NCBI GenBank assembly: GCA_002841495.1
Contig: PGZV01000016.1
Coordinates: 1-64,000, forward strand
Reading direction: 5' to 3'
Length of the DNA stretch: 64,000 bases
DNA from: Firmicutes bacterium HGW-Firmicutes-2
Lineage (GTDB): Bacteria; Bacillota; Clostridia; Lachnospirales; Vallitaleaceae
Positions 1-8,484 of the stretch are shown one piece after another (positions within the stretch are counted from its first letter, which is position 1; each line of letters begins with the position of its first letter). Under the pieces are notes generated by a model. It ran no database searches. It saw only the letters and a list, made by a program, of their open reading frames with translations, and was not told where the DNA came from. The translations under genes and the position numbers were made by a program.

Positions 1-29
1 GACGAATAAGAAACTAAGGAGGAATACCA

Positions 30-1679
30 GTGACTACTTATAACATATCACCTAAGACATTGAAAAGTATGTTTATTGCTGGTGCAAAATATTTAGAGTC
101 AAAAAAGAAATACGTAGACGAACTTAATGTTTTTCCGGTACCTGACGGCGATACGGGAACAAATATGACACTAACAATTTTAGCGGCAGTACGAGATGTT
201 CAAAAAGTGGATTCAGATGATCTACAAGGTCTGGCAAAAGCCATTTCATCCGGTTCATTAAGAGGCGCAAGAGGGAACTCGGGCGTTATATTATCACAGC
301 TTTTTAGAGGGTTTTGTAAGGAAATTGCAAGTCATGATGTCTTAGACGCAGTCGTTTTAGCCAATGCTTTGCAAAGAGGTTCTGAAACCGCCTATAAGGC
401 AGTTATGAAGCCAAAGGAAGGTACCATCTTAACTGTGGCGAGAGAGGCGGCTGAGAAGGCCGTAGAGCTTGCACGTGTTAATGATGATATCATTGATATC
501 TTGAAAAAAGTCATCATTCATGCAGAAGCAACCCTTCAGTATACACCTGAATTATTACCCGTTTTAAAACAGGCAGGTGTGGTGGATTCAGGTGGTCAAG
601 GTCTTATGTATATTTTAAGAGGCGCATTGATGGCTCTTGAAGCCGGTGATGATTACGTTGTAGAATTTGAGGTGGATGATACTCATCCCGAGGTAGAGTT
701 GATTTATGATCACAGTGGTGAAGCAATCAAATTCGGCTATTGTACAGAGTTTATTATCAATGTACGTAATGATAAGGAAAGCGATAGAGAAGCCATTGCC
801 TTAAGGAATTATCTTGAAACCATAGGTGATTCAATTGTAGCAGTTTCTGACGAGGATATTATTAAAATTCATGTACATACCAATGATCCCGGTCTTGCAC
901 TTCAAAAAGGTCTTTCCATAGGTGAACTTAGTAATTTGAAAATTGACAACATGCGTGAAGAACATGCCAATCGACTCATTGCTCAGGAAGAGCTGGATAA
1001 GCTCCACCCGACAGAATTAAAAGAAAACGGTTTTGTGGTTATTTCGATTGGAGACGGATTGAGTGAGATTTTCAAAGGTCTGGGTGCCGATTATATTGTT
1101 GAAGGGGGTCAGACTATGAACCCATCAACTGAGGACATACTGAACGCTGTTTCAAAAGTGAATGCGAAAAACGTGTTTATCTTGCCTAATAATAAGAATA
1201 TTATTTTGGCAGCTGAGCAAGTGAAAGATATTGTTGAGGATAAGCATATTGTCGTTATTCCGACTAAGACCATCCCAGAAGGTATCAGTGCCTTAATTAA
1301 TTTTGAAGAGGGCAAAGCTCCAGAAGAAAACGAAACAGTTATGACTCAAACCATTGATGAAGTGGTCTCAGGACAAGTCACATATGCCATTAGGGATACA
1401 GTTGTAGATGAGAAAGTTATCAACGAAGGTGATTTTCTTGGCATCGGCAATGGTAAAATCAATGTAGTTGAGACAGATGTTGAAACAACGGTCCGAAAGC
1501 TTTTTGAATCTTTGATAGACGAAGACAGCGAATTAATTTCCGTTTACTATGGGCAAGACATAGATAAGGAAATCGCTGATCAGTTATCCACGGATCTGGA
1601 AAATACGTATCCGGATTGCGAGATAGAAGTACATTATGGTGGTCAACCACTGTATTATTACATTTTATCTGTTGAATAA
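30..1679 (+). CDS. fakA: Fatty acid kinase FakA/YloV family (DAK2/DhaL domain protein)
   Basis: Predicted ATP-dependent kinase subunit that phosphorylates fatty acids carried by a DegV-type FakB partner; cytoplasmic. The N-terminal DhaL domain (about residues 8-200) shows the metal/nucleotide motif DGDTGTNM at residues 39-46 and glycine-rich stretches (RGARGNSG, DSGGQG). The rest matches the long middle and C-terminal part of YloV proteins, and 549 aa is the usual length. The start is GTG, with TAAGGAGG just upstream. The first nine bases end in a stop (GAC GAA TAA), probably the last codons of an Asp23/Gls24-type neighbour, but too little is present to name it. Its position directly before recG is typical for Firmicutes. 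Confidence 0.88.
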   Translation: MTTYNISPKTLKSMFIAGAKYLESKKKYVDELNVFPVPDGDTGTNMTLTILAAVRDVQKVDSDDLQGLAKAISSGSLRGARGNSGVILSQLFRGFCKEIASHDVLDAVVLANALQRGSETAYKAVMKPKEGTILTVAREAAEKAVELARVNDDIIDILKKVIIHAEATLQYTPELLPVLKQAGVVDSGGQGLMYILRGALMALEAGDDYVVEFEVDDTHPEVELIYDHSGEAIKFGYCTEFIINVRNDKESDREAIALRNYLETIGDSIVAVSDEDIIKIHVHTNDPGLALQKGLSIGELSNLKIDNMREEHANRLIAQEELDKLHPTELKENGFVVISIGDGLSEIFKGLGADYIVEGGQTMNPSTEDILNAVSKVNAKNVFILPNNKNIILAAEQVKDIVEDKHIVVIPTKTIPEGISALINFEEGKAPEENETVMTQTIDEVVSGQVTYAIRDTVVDEKVINEGDFLGIGNGKINVVETDVETTVRKLFESLIDEDSELISVYYGQDIDKEIADQLSTDLENTYPDCEIEVHYGGQPLYYYILSVE

Positions 1680-1710
1680 AAGTAAAAATAAAAGTAAAAG
1701 TATAATTTCA

Positions 1711-1760
1711 GGCTCTCCTAATAACAGTTTAATATGGCTGTTACGTAGGAGAGCTTTTTT
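1711..1760 (+). terminator. Rho-independent terminator after fakA
   Basis: GGCTCTCCTA at 1711-1720 pairs with TAGGAGAGC at 1746-1754, with an inner AACAG/CTGTT pairing, and is followed by TTTTTT. It separates fakA from recG. Confidence 0.85.
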
Positions 1761-1826
1761 GCTTTTAAAGGAGAATAAATTATGGTATTATTACCCTAAA
1801 TGATTTACAGAAATAAGGTGATCTTA

Positions 1827-3884
1827 ATGGAAATAAGTAGACCGATTACTGAATTGAGTGGTATTGGAGAAAAGAAAGCCCAATTGTTTAAAAAGATTGG
1901 CATAAAAAGCTTGATGGACTTGGTGACCTATTATCCAATTACTTACGAAAGAGGAATTGGGTTGTCAAAAATACAAGATATTAAGCCGAATGGAACTTAT
2001 CTTATAGCAGGTAAAATCCTTGTATCACCTATTTCTAAAAGGGCCGGACACATTATTTTGACATCCACAAAATTAAAAGATGATACTGGTGAACTAAGCT
2101 TAACGTGGTTTAATCAACCTTATCTTCAAAAGCAATTAAAAGAAGGACAAACCATTACTGTAATGGGGAAAGCGTCCTATAAATATGATAAATTGCAATT
2201 GACTTCGCCCAAAATTATTACAAAGTCGGATTTGGCATATTTTGAAGACAAAGGCATCATTCCTATATATCCTTTGACAAAAGGTCTTAGTCAGAAAGTC
2301 ATTCGATTGACTGTTGCTTTGGCACTAGATGTGATTAACAAACCAATTGAGGATCATATTCCGGCCACTATAAGAGAAACATACGAACTTGAAAACTTTG
2401 AGGACGCTATTTATCAGATCCACTATCCAAAAAATGAAAAAGCATTAAATCATGCTAGAAAAAGACTGGTTTTTGATGAGTTTCTTTTTTTTCAATTAGG
2501 CTTGATGCTGCTGAAAGAGGAACAAGTTAGAATTAAAAATCAATACAGTTTTAAGTCCTTTAAATGGTATGAACATACCCTTAAAAGCCTACCTTTTACA
2601 TTAACAAACGCTCAAAATAGTGTCTTAGATGCAATCATGAAGGACATGAATGGTCCCTACAATATGAATCGACTGATTCAAGGGGATGTAGGTTCAGGAA
2701 AAACTGTGGTCGCAGCACTTGCAATTATTTTGGCAGCAGAAAATGGTTATCAAAGTGTTTTAATGGCACCTACAGAAGTACTGGCAAAGCAACACCTCCA
2801 ATCTATAGAAGAGATGTTTTTGAGTGTAGATCTTAAAGTAGGATTATTGGTAGGGTCAATGACAAAAAAAGAAAAAATGGATATGTATCAGAAAATCGAA
2901 GCAGGTTTAATAGATGTGATTATCGGTACCCATGCGGTCATTCAAGAAGGCGTTGTTTTTAAAGACTTAGCTTTGGTGATAACTGATGAGCAACATCGAT
3001 TCGGTGTTTTACAAAGAGAAATGTTAGCAGGAAAAGGGCATTATCCTCATGTACTTGTCATGAGTGGAACACCAATACCAAGAACTTTAGGCCTTATTCT
3101 TTATGGAGATATGGATGTATCTGTTATTGATGAATTACCACCTGGTAGAAAAAGTATAGAAACTTTCTCTGTTAACGCTACATATAGGAATAGGGTTCAG
3201 GCTTTCATTCTAAAAGAAATTGATGCAGGTCGGCAATGTTACATTGTATGTCCTATGGTAGAAGAAAATGAAGAAAATGAACTGATAGATGTACTTAGTT
3301 ATACTGAAAAACTGCGTGTAAAATTGCCGCCTCATATACGGATTGAATATTTACATGGTCAAATGCGTCCCAAATTAAAAAATGAAACAATGGAACGATT
3401 TGCAAAGGGTGAGTTAGATATTCTTGTATCAACAACGGTGATTGAAGTCGGCATCAATGTACCCAATGCATCCCTTATGGTCATAGAAGATGCCCATCGA
3501 TTTGGATTGGCTCAACTTCATCAGCTAAGAGGTCGAGTTGGTAGAGGTGGTAATCAGTCTTATTGCATTTTGATTTCAGACTCCAAATCAATGCTTGCCA
3601 AAAAACGTATGGCTATTATGACTGAGTCTCAGGACGGTTTTTATATCGCTCAAAAGGACTTGGAGATTAGAGGTCATGGAGATTTGCTAGGACTTCGTCA
3701 AAGCGGCATGCCGACCTTTAAAATCGCCAATATTGTTGAGGATCTAGAGATTCTTAAACAAGCCAATATTGTAGCAAAGACAATTAGTGAAAAACGTGAT
3801 ATACTGCAAGAAGCAACTTACGAAAATTTTAGAAAAAAATTAGAAAACTATATAGAGACCAATATGTCTTATATAGCTTTATAG
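1827..3884 (+). CDS. recG: ATP-dependent DNA helicase RecG
   Basis: Branch-migrating helicase that remodels stalled forks and Holliday junctions. The order is N-terminal wedge/OB region, then helicase motifs: Walker A GDVGSGKT near residue 287, the RecG form of motif II DEQHRFGV near residue 386, SGTPIPRT, and the C-terminal RGRVGRG motif. The frame is open from 1800, but the ATG at 1827 is preferred because AAGGTGATC precedes it by a normal distance and the protein then begins MEISRPITEL, as in relatives. The length of 685 aa is standard. rsmD follows after 10 bp. Confidence 0.95.
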   Translation: MEISRPITELSGIGEKKAQLFKKIGIKSLMDLVTYYPITYERGIGLSKIQDIKPNGTYLIAGKILVSPISKRAGHIILTSTKLKDDTGELSLTWFNQPYLQKQLKEGQTITVMGKASYKYDKLQLTSPKIITKSDLAYFEDKGIIPIYPLTKGLSQKVIRLTVALALDVINKPIEDHIPATIRETYELENFEDAIYQIHYPKNEKALNHARKRLVFDEFLFFQLGLMLLKEEQVRIKNQYSFKSFKWYEHTLKSLPFTLTNAQNSVLDAIMKDMNGPYNMNRLIQGDVGSGKTVVAALAIILAAENGYQSVLMAPTEVLAKQHLQSIEEMFLSVDLKVGLLVGSMTKKEKMDMYQKIEAGLIDVIIGTHAVIQEGVVFKDLALVITDEQHRFGVLQREMLAGKGHYPHVLVMSGTPIPRTLGLILYGDMDVSVIDELPPGRKSIETFSVNATYRNRVQAFILKEIDAGRQCYIVCPMVEENEENELIDVLSYTEKLRVKLPPHIRIEYLHGQMRPKLKNETMERFAKGELDILVSTTVIEVGINVPNASLMVIEDAHRFGLAQLHQLRGRVGRGGNQSYCILISDSKSMLAKKRMAIMTESQDGFYIAQKDLEIRGHGDLLGLRQSGMPTFKIANIVEDLEILKQANIVAKTISEKRDILQEATYENFRKKLENYIETNMSYIAL

Positions 3885-3894
3885 GAGTTATACT

Positions 3895-4461
3895 ATGCGT
3901 GTGATAGCAGGAAGTGTTAGATCCCTACCCTTAAGTGTTCCGGAGGGTAAGGATATAAGGCCTACAACCGATCGTTATAAAGAAACTGTTTTTAATATTA
4001 TCCGTCCTTATATAGTAGGATCAAACGTACTGGATTTATTTAGCGGAACCGGTAGTATTGGAATAGAAGCATTAAGCAGAGGTGCGGCAAGATGTGTATT
4101 TGTAGAAAATCATAAAACAGCCATTATTTGTATCGAGAAAAATCTGAATTTTACAAAACTATTTGAAAAAGCAGAGATTATGAAGTATGATTATAGCAAA
4201 GCTTTGATGGATTTAGGTAATCATGGTATTCAATTTGATTTGATATATCTGGACCCGCCATTTGACCAAGGGTTGGAAGAAGTGACGATTTCACAAATCC
4301 ATGGATATGATTTATTAAAAGATGATGGTATAATGGTATGCGAAAGCAGTTTGAAAACCGATATGTCTTTCCTTGAAGGTCTTAAAACCTATGAAATCAT
4401 TAAAGAACGTAGCTATAATACATGTAAATTCAGCTTTATAAGTAAAACTAAGACAATGTAA
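3895..4461 (+). CDS. rsmD: 16S rRNA (guanine966-N2)-methyltransferase RsmD
   Basis: SAM-dependent methylation of G966 in the small-subunit rRNA. The Rossmann SAM-binding motif DLFSGTGSIGIEALSRG lies at about residues 47-63, and the catalytic DPPF motif of amino-group methyltransferases lies at about 119-122. The N-terminal VIAGSVRSLPL and RPTTDRYKETVFN stretch is characteristic of RsmD. It sits in the usual recG-rsmD-coaD order, 12 bp before coaD, and is likely co-transcribed with it. Confidence 0.95.
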   Translation: MRVIAGSVRSLPLSVPEGKDIRPTTDRYKETVFNIIRPYIVGSNVLDLFSGTGSIGIEALSRGAARCVFVENHKTAIICIEKNLNFTKLFEKAEIMKYDYSKALMDLGNHGIQFDLIYLDPPFDQGLEEVTISQIHGYDLLKDDGIMVCESSLKTDMSFLEGLKTYEIIKERSYNTCKFSFISKTKTM

Positions 4462-4473
4462 GGATGTGACATA

Positions 4474-4962
4474 ATGAAAACAGCGGTATATCCCGGAAGT
4501 TTTGATCCGGCCACCAATGGACATTTAGACATCATTAAAAGAAGTGCATGTCAAGTCGAGCATTTGATTGTAGGTGTGCTCAACAATGTCAATAAATCCA
4601 GTCTTTTCACCATTGAAGAACGCGTCAAATTATTAGAGGCGTTGACCATGGATCTTCCCAATGTGGAAATTAGATCTTTTTCAGGACTTTTGGTGGATTT
4701 CATGGATAAAGTATCGGCAAATCTTATTATTAGAGGATTTAGAGCTGTATCTGACTTTGAATTTGAAATACAGTTAGCACAGACAAATCATAGCTTGAAT
4801 CCGAACATTGAGACCATATTTTTTGTAACAAAGAATGAGTATTCTTTTTTAAGTTCCAGTGTTGTAAGAGAAGTTGCTATGTATGGTGGCGATGTTAGTC
4901 AGATGGTTCATCCAATAACCGTTACCTATTTAAAAGATAAATATGAGAGTATGGAGGTATGA
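4474..4962 (+). CDS. coaD: Pantetheine-phosphate adenylyltransferase CoaD
   Basis: Fourth step of coenzyme A synthesis: transfers AMP from ATP to 4'-phosphopantetheine. The nucleotidyltransferase signature GSFDPATNGHLDII (residues 7-20, with the H-x-G-H-type TNGH) and the conserved RGFRAVSDFEFE and SSSVVREV segments are visible. At 162 aa it is normal for the family. The stop codon overlaps the first possible start of the next gene. Confidence 0.96.
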   Translation: MKTAVYPGSFDPATNGHLDIIKRSACQVEHLIVGVLNNVNKSSLFTIEERVKLLEALTMDLPNVEIRSFSGLLVDFMDKVSANLIIRGFRAVSDFEFEIQLAQTNHSLNPNIETIFFVTKNEYSFLSSSVVREVAMYGGDVSQMVHPITVTYLKDKYESMEV

Positions 4963-4964
4963 GT

Positions 4965-5483
4965 ATGAGTGATGTATTTAATTTAATTGACGAAATGGAA
5001 GGTTATTTTGAAGAATGTAAGACAATGCCTTTTTCCAATAAAATCATAGTGGATATGGAAGTGGTATATGAATTTATGACAGATTTAAGATTAAAACTTC
5101 CGGAAGAAATCAAACGCTCACAAAGAATTCTTGAAGAAAAAGAAAGAATTATCGAAGATTCTAGAAAAGAAGCAGATCATGCATTGAATAAAGCTTCAGC
5201 AAGGGTCAATGAACTGGTTGATGACCATGAAATTAGTAAAAAAGCTGAAAAGAGAGCACAAGAGATTATTGAAGCTGCCAATCAGACCGCTAAAGAGATT
5301 AAAGTCGGAGCCTATGAATATGTAGAAGAATTGGTTGAGCAGATGGAATACGCTATGAGGGATACGGTAGAACAGACCAATATCCATTATGGTAAGTTTG
5401 AGAATTACATTACCCAACAAGTTAAAGTTATGGCGAATAATAGAGAAGAGTTAGTTATGAGTAAAAATAAGCTAGATGATTAA
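4965..5483 (+). CDS. Coiled-coil protein of unknown function downstream of coaD
   Basis: No enzyme motif seen. About 172 aa with a strongly charged, heptad-like central region (about residues 45-130: runs of E, K and R with alternating A, L and I) and no membrane segment or signal peptide. The region resembles the long helices of ATP synthase b-subunit or DivIVA-like proteins; proteins of this kind are often found after coaD in Clostridia and labelled ATPase without evidence. ATG 4965 is chosen over ATG 4959 because GGAGGT ends immediately before 4959. The stop codon lies in the left arm of an inverted-repeat element. Confidence 0.7.
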   Translation: MSDVFNLIDEMEGYFEECKTMPFSNKIIVDMEVVYEFMTDLRLKLPEEIKRSQRILEEKERIIEDSRKEADHALNKASARVNELVDDHEISKKAEKRAQEIIEAANQTAKEIKVGAYEYVEELVEQMEYAMRDTVEQTNIHYGKFENYITQQVKVMANNREELVMSKNKLDD

Positions 5484-5563
5484 AGGGTCAATAGGTACGT
5501 TAACCATTAGATGCGTAAATAAGAACCTTATATCATAATTTATAAATATACTATTGACATATA
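5480..5563. repeat. Short inverted-repeat element E1 (GTCAA-ended family)
   Basis: GTCAATAG at 5487-5494 is matched by CTATTGAC at 5551-5558. The left end (TTAAAGGGTCAA) is identical to the inner end of the element at 43413-43537 and similar to that at 59048-59107. The left end includes the stop codon of the preceding gene, and the right end contains the -35 box of the next promoter. No coding capacity; resembles a MITE. Confidence 0.5.
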
Positions 5564-5582
5564 CATCTTTATATTGTAATAT
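5554..5582 (+). promoter_or_regulatory. Sigma-A-type promoter for the rhodanese gene
   Basis: TTGACA at 5554-5559, 17-bp spacer, TAATAT at 5577-5582, about 50 bp before the start codon. The -35 hexamer lies within the right arm of element E1. Confidence 0.75.
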
Positions 5583-5635
5583 ATGAATATAAAATAAACC
5601 TGTTTTGATCAGGTAAACAAATATAGAGGTGTATT

Positions 5636-5950
5636 ATGAATTTTTTAAAGAAAAGTTATCAGAATATTTCATCAGACGAAGTTAACAAGATTATGAAGGA
5701 CAAGGATGTTCAGATTATTGATGTGAGAGAACAATACGAGTTTGCTGCAGGACATATTGAAACAGCCAAACTCATCCCTTTGTCAACGATACCAAGCCGC
5801 ATCAATGAGATTGATAAAAATAAGAAAATCATTGTTGTCTGTGCCAGTGGTGGAAGAAGTACCAGTGCTTCTAAGTTCCTAGGTAAAGAAGGTTATGATA
5901 CGTATAACATGGTTGGTGGTATGATGGGATGGCGTTATAAAACAAAATAG
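5636..5950 (+). CDS. Single-domain rhodanese-like sulfurtransferase
   Basis: One rhodanese domain of 104 aa: the DVREQYEFAAGHI motif near the start and the active-site loop CASGGRS around residues 74-80, with the catalytic cysteine present. Likely moves sulfane sulfur to thiols; the physiological acceptor cannot be told. There is no signal peptide. It is monocistronic, with its own promoter and a terminator-like hairpin. Confidence 0.88.
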   Translation: MNFLKKSYQNISSDEVNKIMKDKDVQIIDVREQYEFAAGHIETAKLIPLSTIPSRINEIDKNKKIIVVCASGGRSTSASKFLGKEGYDTYNMVGGMMGWRYKTK

Positions 5951-5958
5951 TATTGGAA

Positions 5959-5994
5959 AAGCTGTCTCAGAATGTTGAGTCAGCTTTAATTTTG
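5959..5994 (+). terminator. Terminator-like hairpin after the rhodanese gene
   Basis: AAGCTGTCTCA (5959-5969, approximate) pairs with TGAGTCAGCTT with one mismatch around a 6-nt loop, followed by TAATTTTG. The T-tract is weak. Confidence 0.6.
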
Positions 5995-6041
5995 TGTTGA
6001 TATGTTGTTTAAGCGCATAAGAATAATTTTTGGTAATAATC

Positions 6042-6239
6042 GTAGATATGATACACACTTTTTCCTTGCCTTACACTTCGTACGGTCATCGGAAAAACTG
6101 TGTATCACATCTACTCGGTAATAGATCGTCATTTCGTCAAGAATAAGCACTACTCAATCATCCTTCTTTTTTACATCCATGTAAAAAGGAAGGACGTTCT
6201 ACATCCATGTAGAACTGTGATTGATCCGTGCTTATTCTT
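6042..6239. repeat. Structured palindromic element A with two CATCCATG hairpins
   Basis: Non-coding. First stem: 24-nt arms at 6042-6065 and 6091-6114 with two mismatches. Second module: outer arms AAGAATAAGCAC (6139-6150) and GTGCTTATTCTT (6228-6239), inner TCAATCA (6154-6160) with TGATTGA (6218-6224), enclosing two hairpins at 6162-6193 (15-bp stem, one mismatch) and 6196-6215 (9-bp stem). Both hairpins are capped by ACATCCATGT. The plan matches elements B and C, although stem sequences differ. No ORF in the 5951-6680 interval could be supported; apart from elements A and B and the flanking terminators it is AT-rich filler. Confidence 0.75.
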
Positions 6240-6392
6240 TCCTTATTCGGTTCCGCAAAAGTTTAATTTCAAGACTTAAATTTAAATATCCCACATAATG
6301 CACTTTGTTCTGCGTAAGATGGTACTTTTTATGCTTATATGATTCTTTTAAACTAAATTATTATATACAGATATACTAAAAACCATTTTTTC

Positions 6393-6542
6393 TTTAGCCA
6401 ACTCCGACCATGAAGTTCCTGGAAGCAGTGTGTGTGATGGAGTCAGTCAGCATGGATGCTGACCGTCGACTTTTGGTGCATGGATGCACCAATTGGAGAC
6501 CGTAATCATACATACTGTGGAAGGGTTTTCATGGGACCCACC
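6393..6542 (-). repeat. Structured repeat element B (inverted copy of element C)
   Basis: Read on the minus strand, this 150-bp stretch aligns nearly end to end with 53086-53234. It contains CCATGAA/TTCATGG outer arms, a 13-bp stem, and two hairpins capped by GCATCCATGC on the minus strand (GCATGGATGC at about 6450-6459 and 6478-6487 on the plus strand). The middle stem is 3-4 bp longer than in C on both arms, so pairing is kept. Non-coding. Confidence 0.85.
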
Positions 6543-6595
6543 TTAAAATCACACTCAAAGAACCCACAGTTTTATATGGGGATTAAAGAGAATCA

Positions 6596-6630
6596 TAAAA
6601 AAAGTCTCTAAGCTTTACCACCTAGAGACC
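6596..6630 (-). terminator. Rho-independent terminator of the rubredoxin-like gene
   Basis: On the minus strand, GTCTCTA pairs with TAGAGAC and is followed by a run of T (plus strand 6597-6603). It lies about 50 bp after the gene's stop codon. The hairpin resembles the terminator before element C. Confidence 0.85.
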
Positions 6631-6680
6631 TCGCTGATTCTTATTTTTGTTAACAAAGAGCTTTAATTCATAGAGAAAGA

Positions 6681-7013
6681 CTACCATTTACCTTTGTTCA
6701 TGTGGATGCCAAGTTCTGCTTTTGCAAGATTCTTGATTTCCCATGCCATTTTGATGGTTTTCTCAAATACATCAATACAACCTGGATCTAGGCCGATTTC
6801 GATACCGGCTTCGCTTAAGTCAATCATTGTAGCAGCAAGATTTACCAATTCCATATGAAGATCATTGGATTCATCAGAAGCATAAATCTTGTTCGCGTCT
6901 TCCTCAGATAAAACAACGTGTTTTTCTTTAGGTGCACCACATTTTGGGCAAAAATCCAAAGCTTCATCTGCCTCATATACGTAGCCACATCCTGTACATT
7001 TAAATAGATTCAT
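6681..7013 (-). CDS. Rubredoxin-like metal-binding protein with helical tail
   Basis: 110 aa. The N-terminus has a rubredoxin/zinc-ribbon knuckle pair, CTGCGYVYE at residues 6-14 and CPKCGAPKE at 22-30. A predicted all-helical acidic region follows (LHMELVNLAATMIDLSEAGI and onwards). Such proteins occur in anaerobic Clostridia and are sometimes grouped with rubrerythrins, but I see no diiron E-x-x-H motifs, so peroxidase activity is not supported. A strong AAGGAGGT precedes ATG. Probably an electron-transfer or redox-sensing role (inference). Confidence 0.7.
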   Translation of the reverse strand: MNLFKCTGCGYVYEADEALDFCPKCGAPKEKHVVLSEEDANKIYASDESNDLHMELVNLAATMIDLSEAGIEIGLDPGCIDVFEKTIKMAWEIKNLAKAELGIHMNKGKW

Positions 7014-7108
7014 TTAGTTACCTCCTTATTATTCATGTTTAACAATTACTTATTGTTTGCATCAATTTATTATATCACATATGAAAAAAATAGGTAGACC
7101 ATTATTTA

Positions 7109-8362
7109 TTAGGGTAATCGAATAATAGGTGTTTCATATTCATTTTTCATCATGGTACCATAATTAAAATGAATAAGATGATTATATTGTAGCGTACTAT
7201 TTAAATCAGCTTTATAGGAAAGCAGTTGTAGATCATCTAATTGCTTACATCCTTGGCGTATATTGACGATGATTGGTAGATCCTCATCATATTTTTTAAT
7301 GGATTTTAGCATCTTCTGACCGTTAGCATTGAAGCCTAGTACTTTCAAATAAGGTTTCATATCTGTGTTTAACAATTCAAATGTTTTTTGCTCATGACCG
7401 AGATAAATGTGCAAGAGTGCTCTTGCAACTTTGGTTCTAGTGTAACGTTTAGATAAGATATTTTCCACCAAACCATCATAATTATAAGCATGTAAAGCCG
7501 CTTCAATAATTTTGTATTCAAGCCCTTCATTTACATCTTGATAAGTAGCCAATATATCAGGCGTACTTGCCAATATTTTATACTTTAGAAAAGGGAAAAT
7601 CATATCATAAAAAATCGGACCTTCACCGGAATGGATAGCATTTTCTAATGTATTAAAAGAGTATATCGGAAGCTTTTCTGACAAAGGGGCATGCCTGTCA
7701 TGCTCACGTAAGTACTTCCTTATCGCTGTAGCAGAAGGAATGGTTGTTCTACTGTTGTCATCATGGTACGCCGATCCAATACGCTTGATCGTTGTTGGTA
7801 TAATTTTGCTGTAATGTCTTTTTAAAGCTTTTATATATTCAATACCCAAAATATTATTTGGAGTTTTAATGGCTGCAGCTGTTTCAACAGACATTAAATG
7901 ATGATTATAGACGTATTCGAAAAAAGCTTTTTCTCTTGCTTTAGGAAAAGCATCTCCCGTGCTAAGATATTCATTTAAAAGGTATCTAAACCCAATAGGT
8001 TCATTTTGAAGGATATCTGCGATTTGAATAAGGTCATCAACGGATCCGGATTCACTTCCGAAATTCAAATGTGTTGTGATACCCGTAGCGTTTAAGAGTT
8101 TGATTGCCATATGAGAAAAATATTCAGCACTGGCAGTGGCAAAGTAAGTGGGTAGTTCAAGAACTAAGTCTACACCGGTATGAAGCGCTGCCTGGGTTCT
8201 TGCATATTTATTAATCACAGCCGGCTCACCGCGCTGTACGAAGTTGCCACTCATAATTAGGATAATGCCTTGAGCTTTTGTAGTCGTTCTTGCGGCTTCA
8301 ATTTGGTATGCATGGCCCAAATGAAGAGGGTTATACTCGGTCACAATGCCACATATGTTCAT
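7109..8362 (-). CDS. tmcAL: tRNA(Met) cytidine acetate ligase TmcAL (YlbM family)
   Basis: Uses acetate and ATP to make N4-acetylcytidine in elongator tRNA-Met. The N-terminal nucleotidyltransferase motif GIVTEYNPLHLGHAYQI carries the HLGH signature, followed by SGNFVQRGEPA and FGSESGS motifs typical of the family. The start is taken at ATG 8362 (MNICGIVTEY), because AAGGATGG sits at the right distance; the upstream in-frame ATG at 8371 overlaps that site. Divergent from pta, in the order seen in many Clostridia. Confidence 0.9.
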   Translation of the reverse strand: MNICGIVTEYNPLHLGHAYQIEAARTTTKAQGIILIMSGNFVQRGEPAVINKYARTQAALHTGVDLVLELPTYFATASAEYFSHMAIKLLNATGITTHLNFGSESGSVDDLIQIADILQNEPIGFRYLLNEYLSTGDAFPKAREKAFFEYVYNHHLMSVETAAAIKTPNNILGIEYIKALKRHYSKIIPTTIKRIGSAYHDDNSRTTIPSATAIRKYLREHDRHAPLSEKLPIYSFNTLENAIHSGEGPIFYDMIFPFLKYKILASTPDILATYQDVNEGLEYKIIEAALHAYNYDGLVENILSKRYTRTKVARALLHIYLGHEQKTFELLNTDMKPYLKVLGFNANGQKMLKSIKKYDEDLPIIVNIRQGCKQLDDLQLLSYKADLNSTLQYNHLIHFNYGTMMKNEYETPIIRLP

Positions 8363-8484
8363 AATTACCATCCTTTTTCTGTTCTCTAGAAAAGTATATC
8401 ATAGTCAAGACTTATATGGCTATATAGTTTAACCCATTAACCTCACGATGTTTATAAAAAAAACAACAAAAACCCAAAAAAGCA

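Noticed and set aside
6042-6542. IS200/IS605 ends or a complete insertion sequence
   Set aside because: No transposase or remnant lies nearby, and the paired hairpin plan with constant caps is not what IS605 ends show; a REP/MITE-like origin remains possible.
5951-6680. Hidden small protein or riboswitch in the 730-bp gap
   Set aside because: All frames are broken, no known riboswitch core was recognised, and the structure is explained by elements A and B plus terminators.
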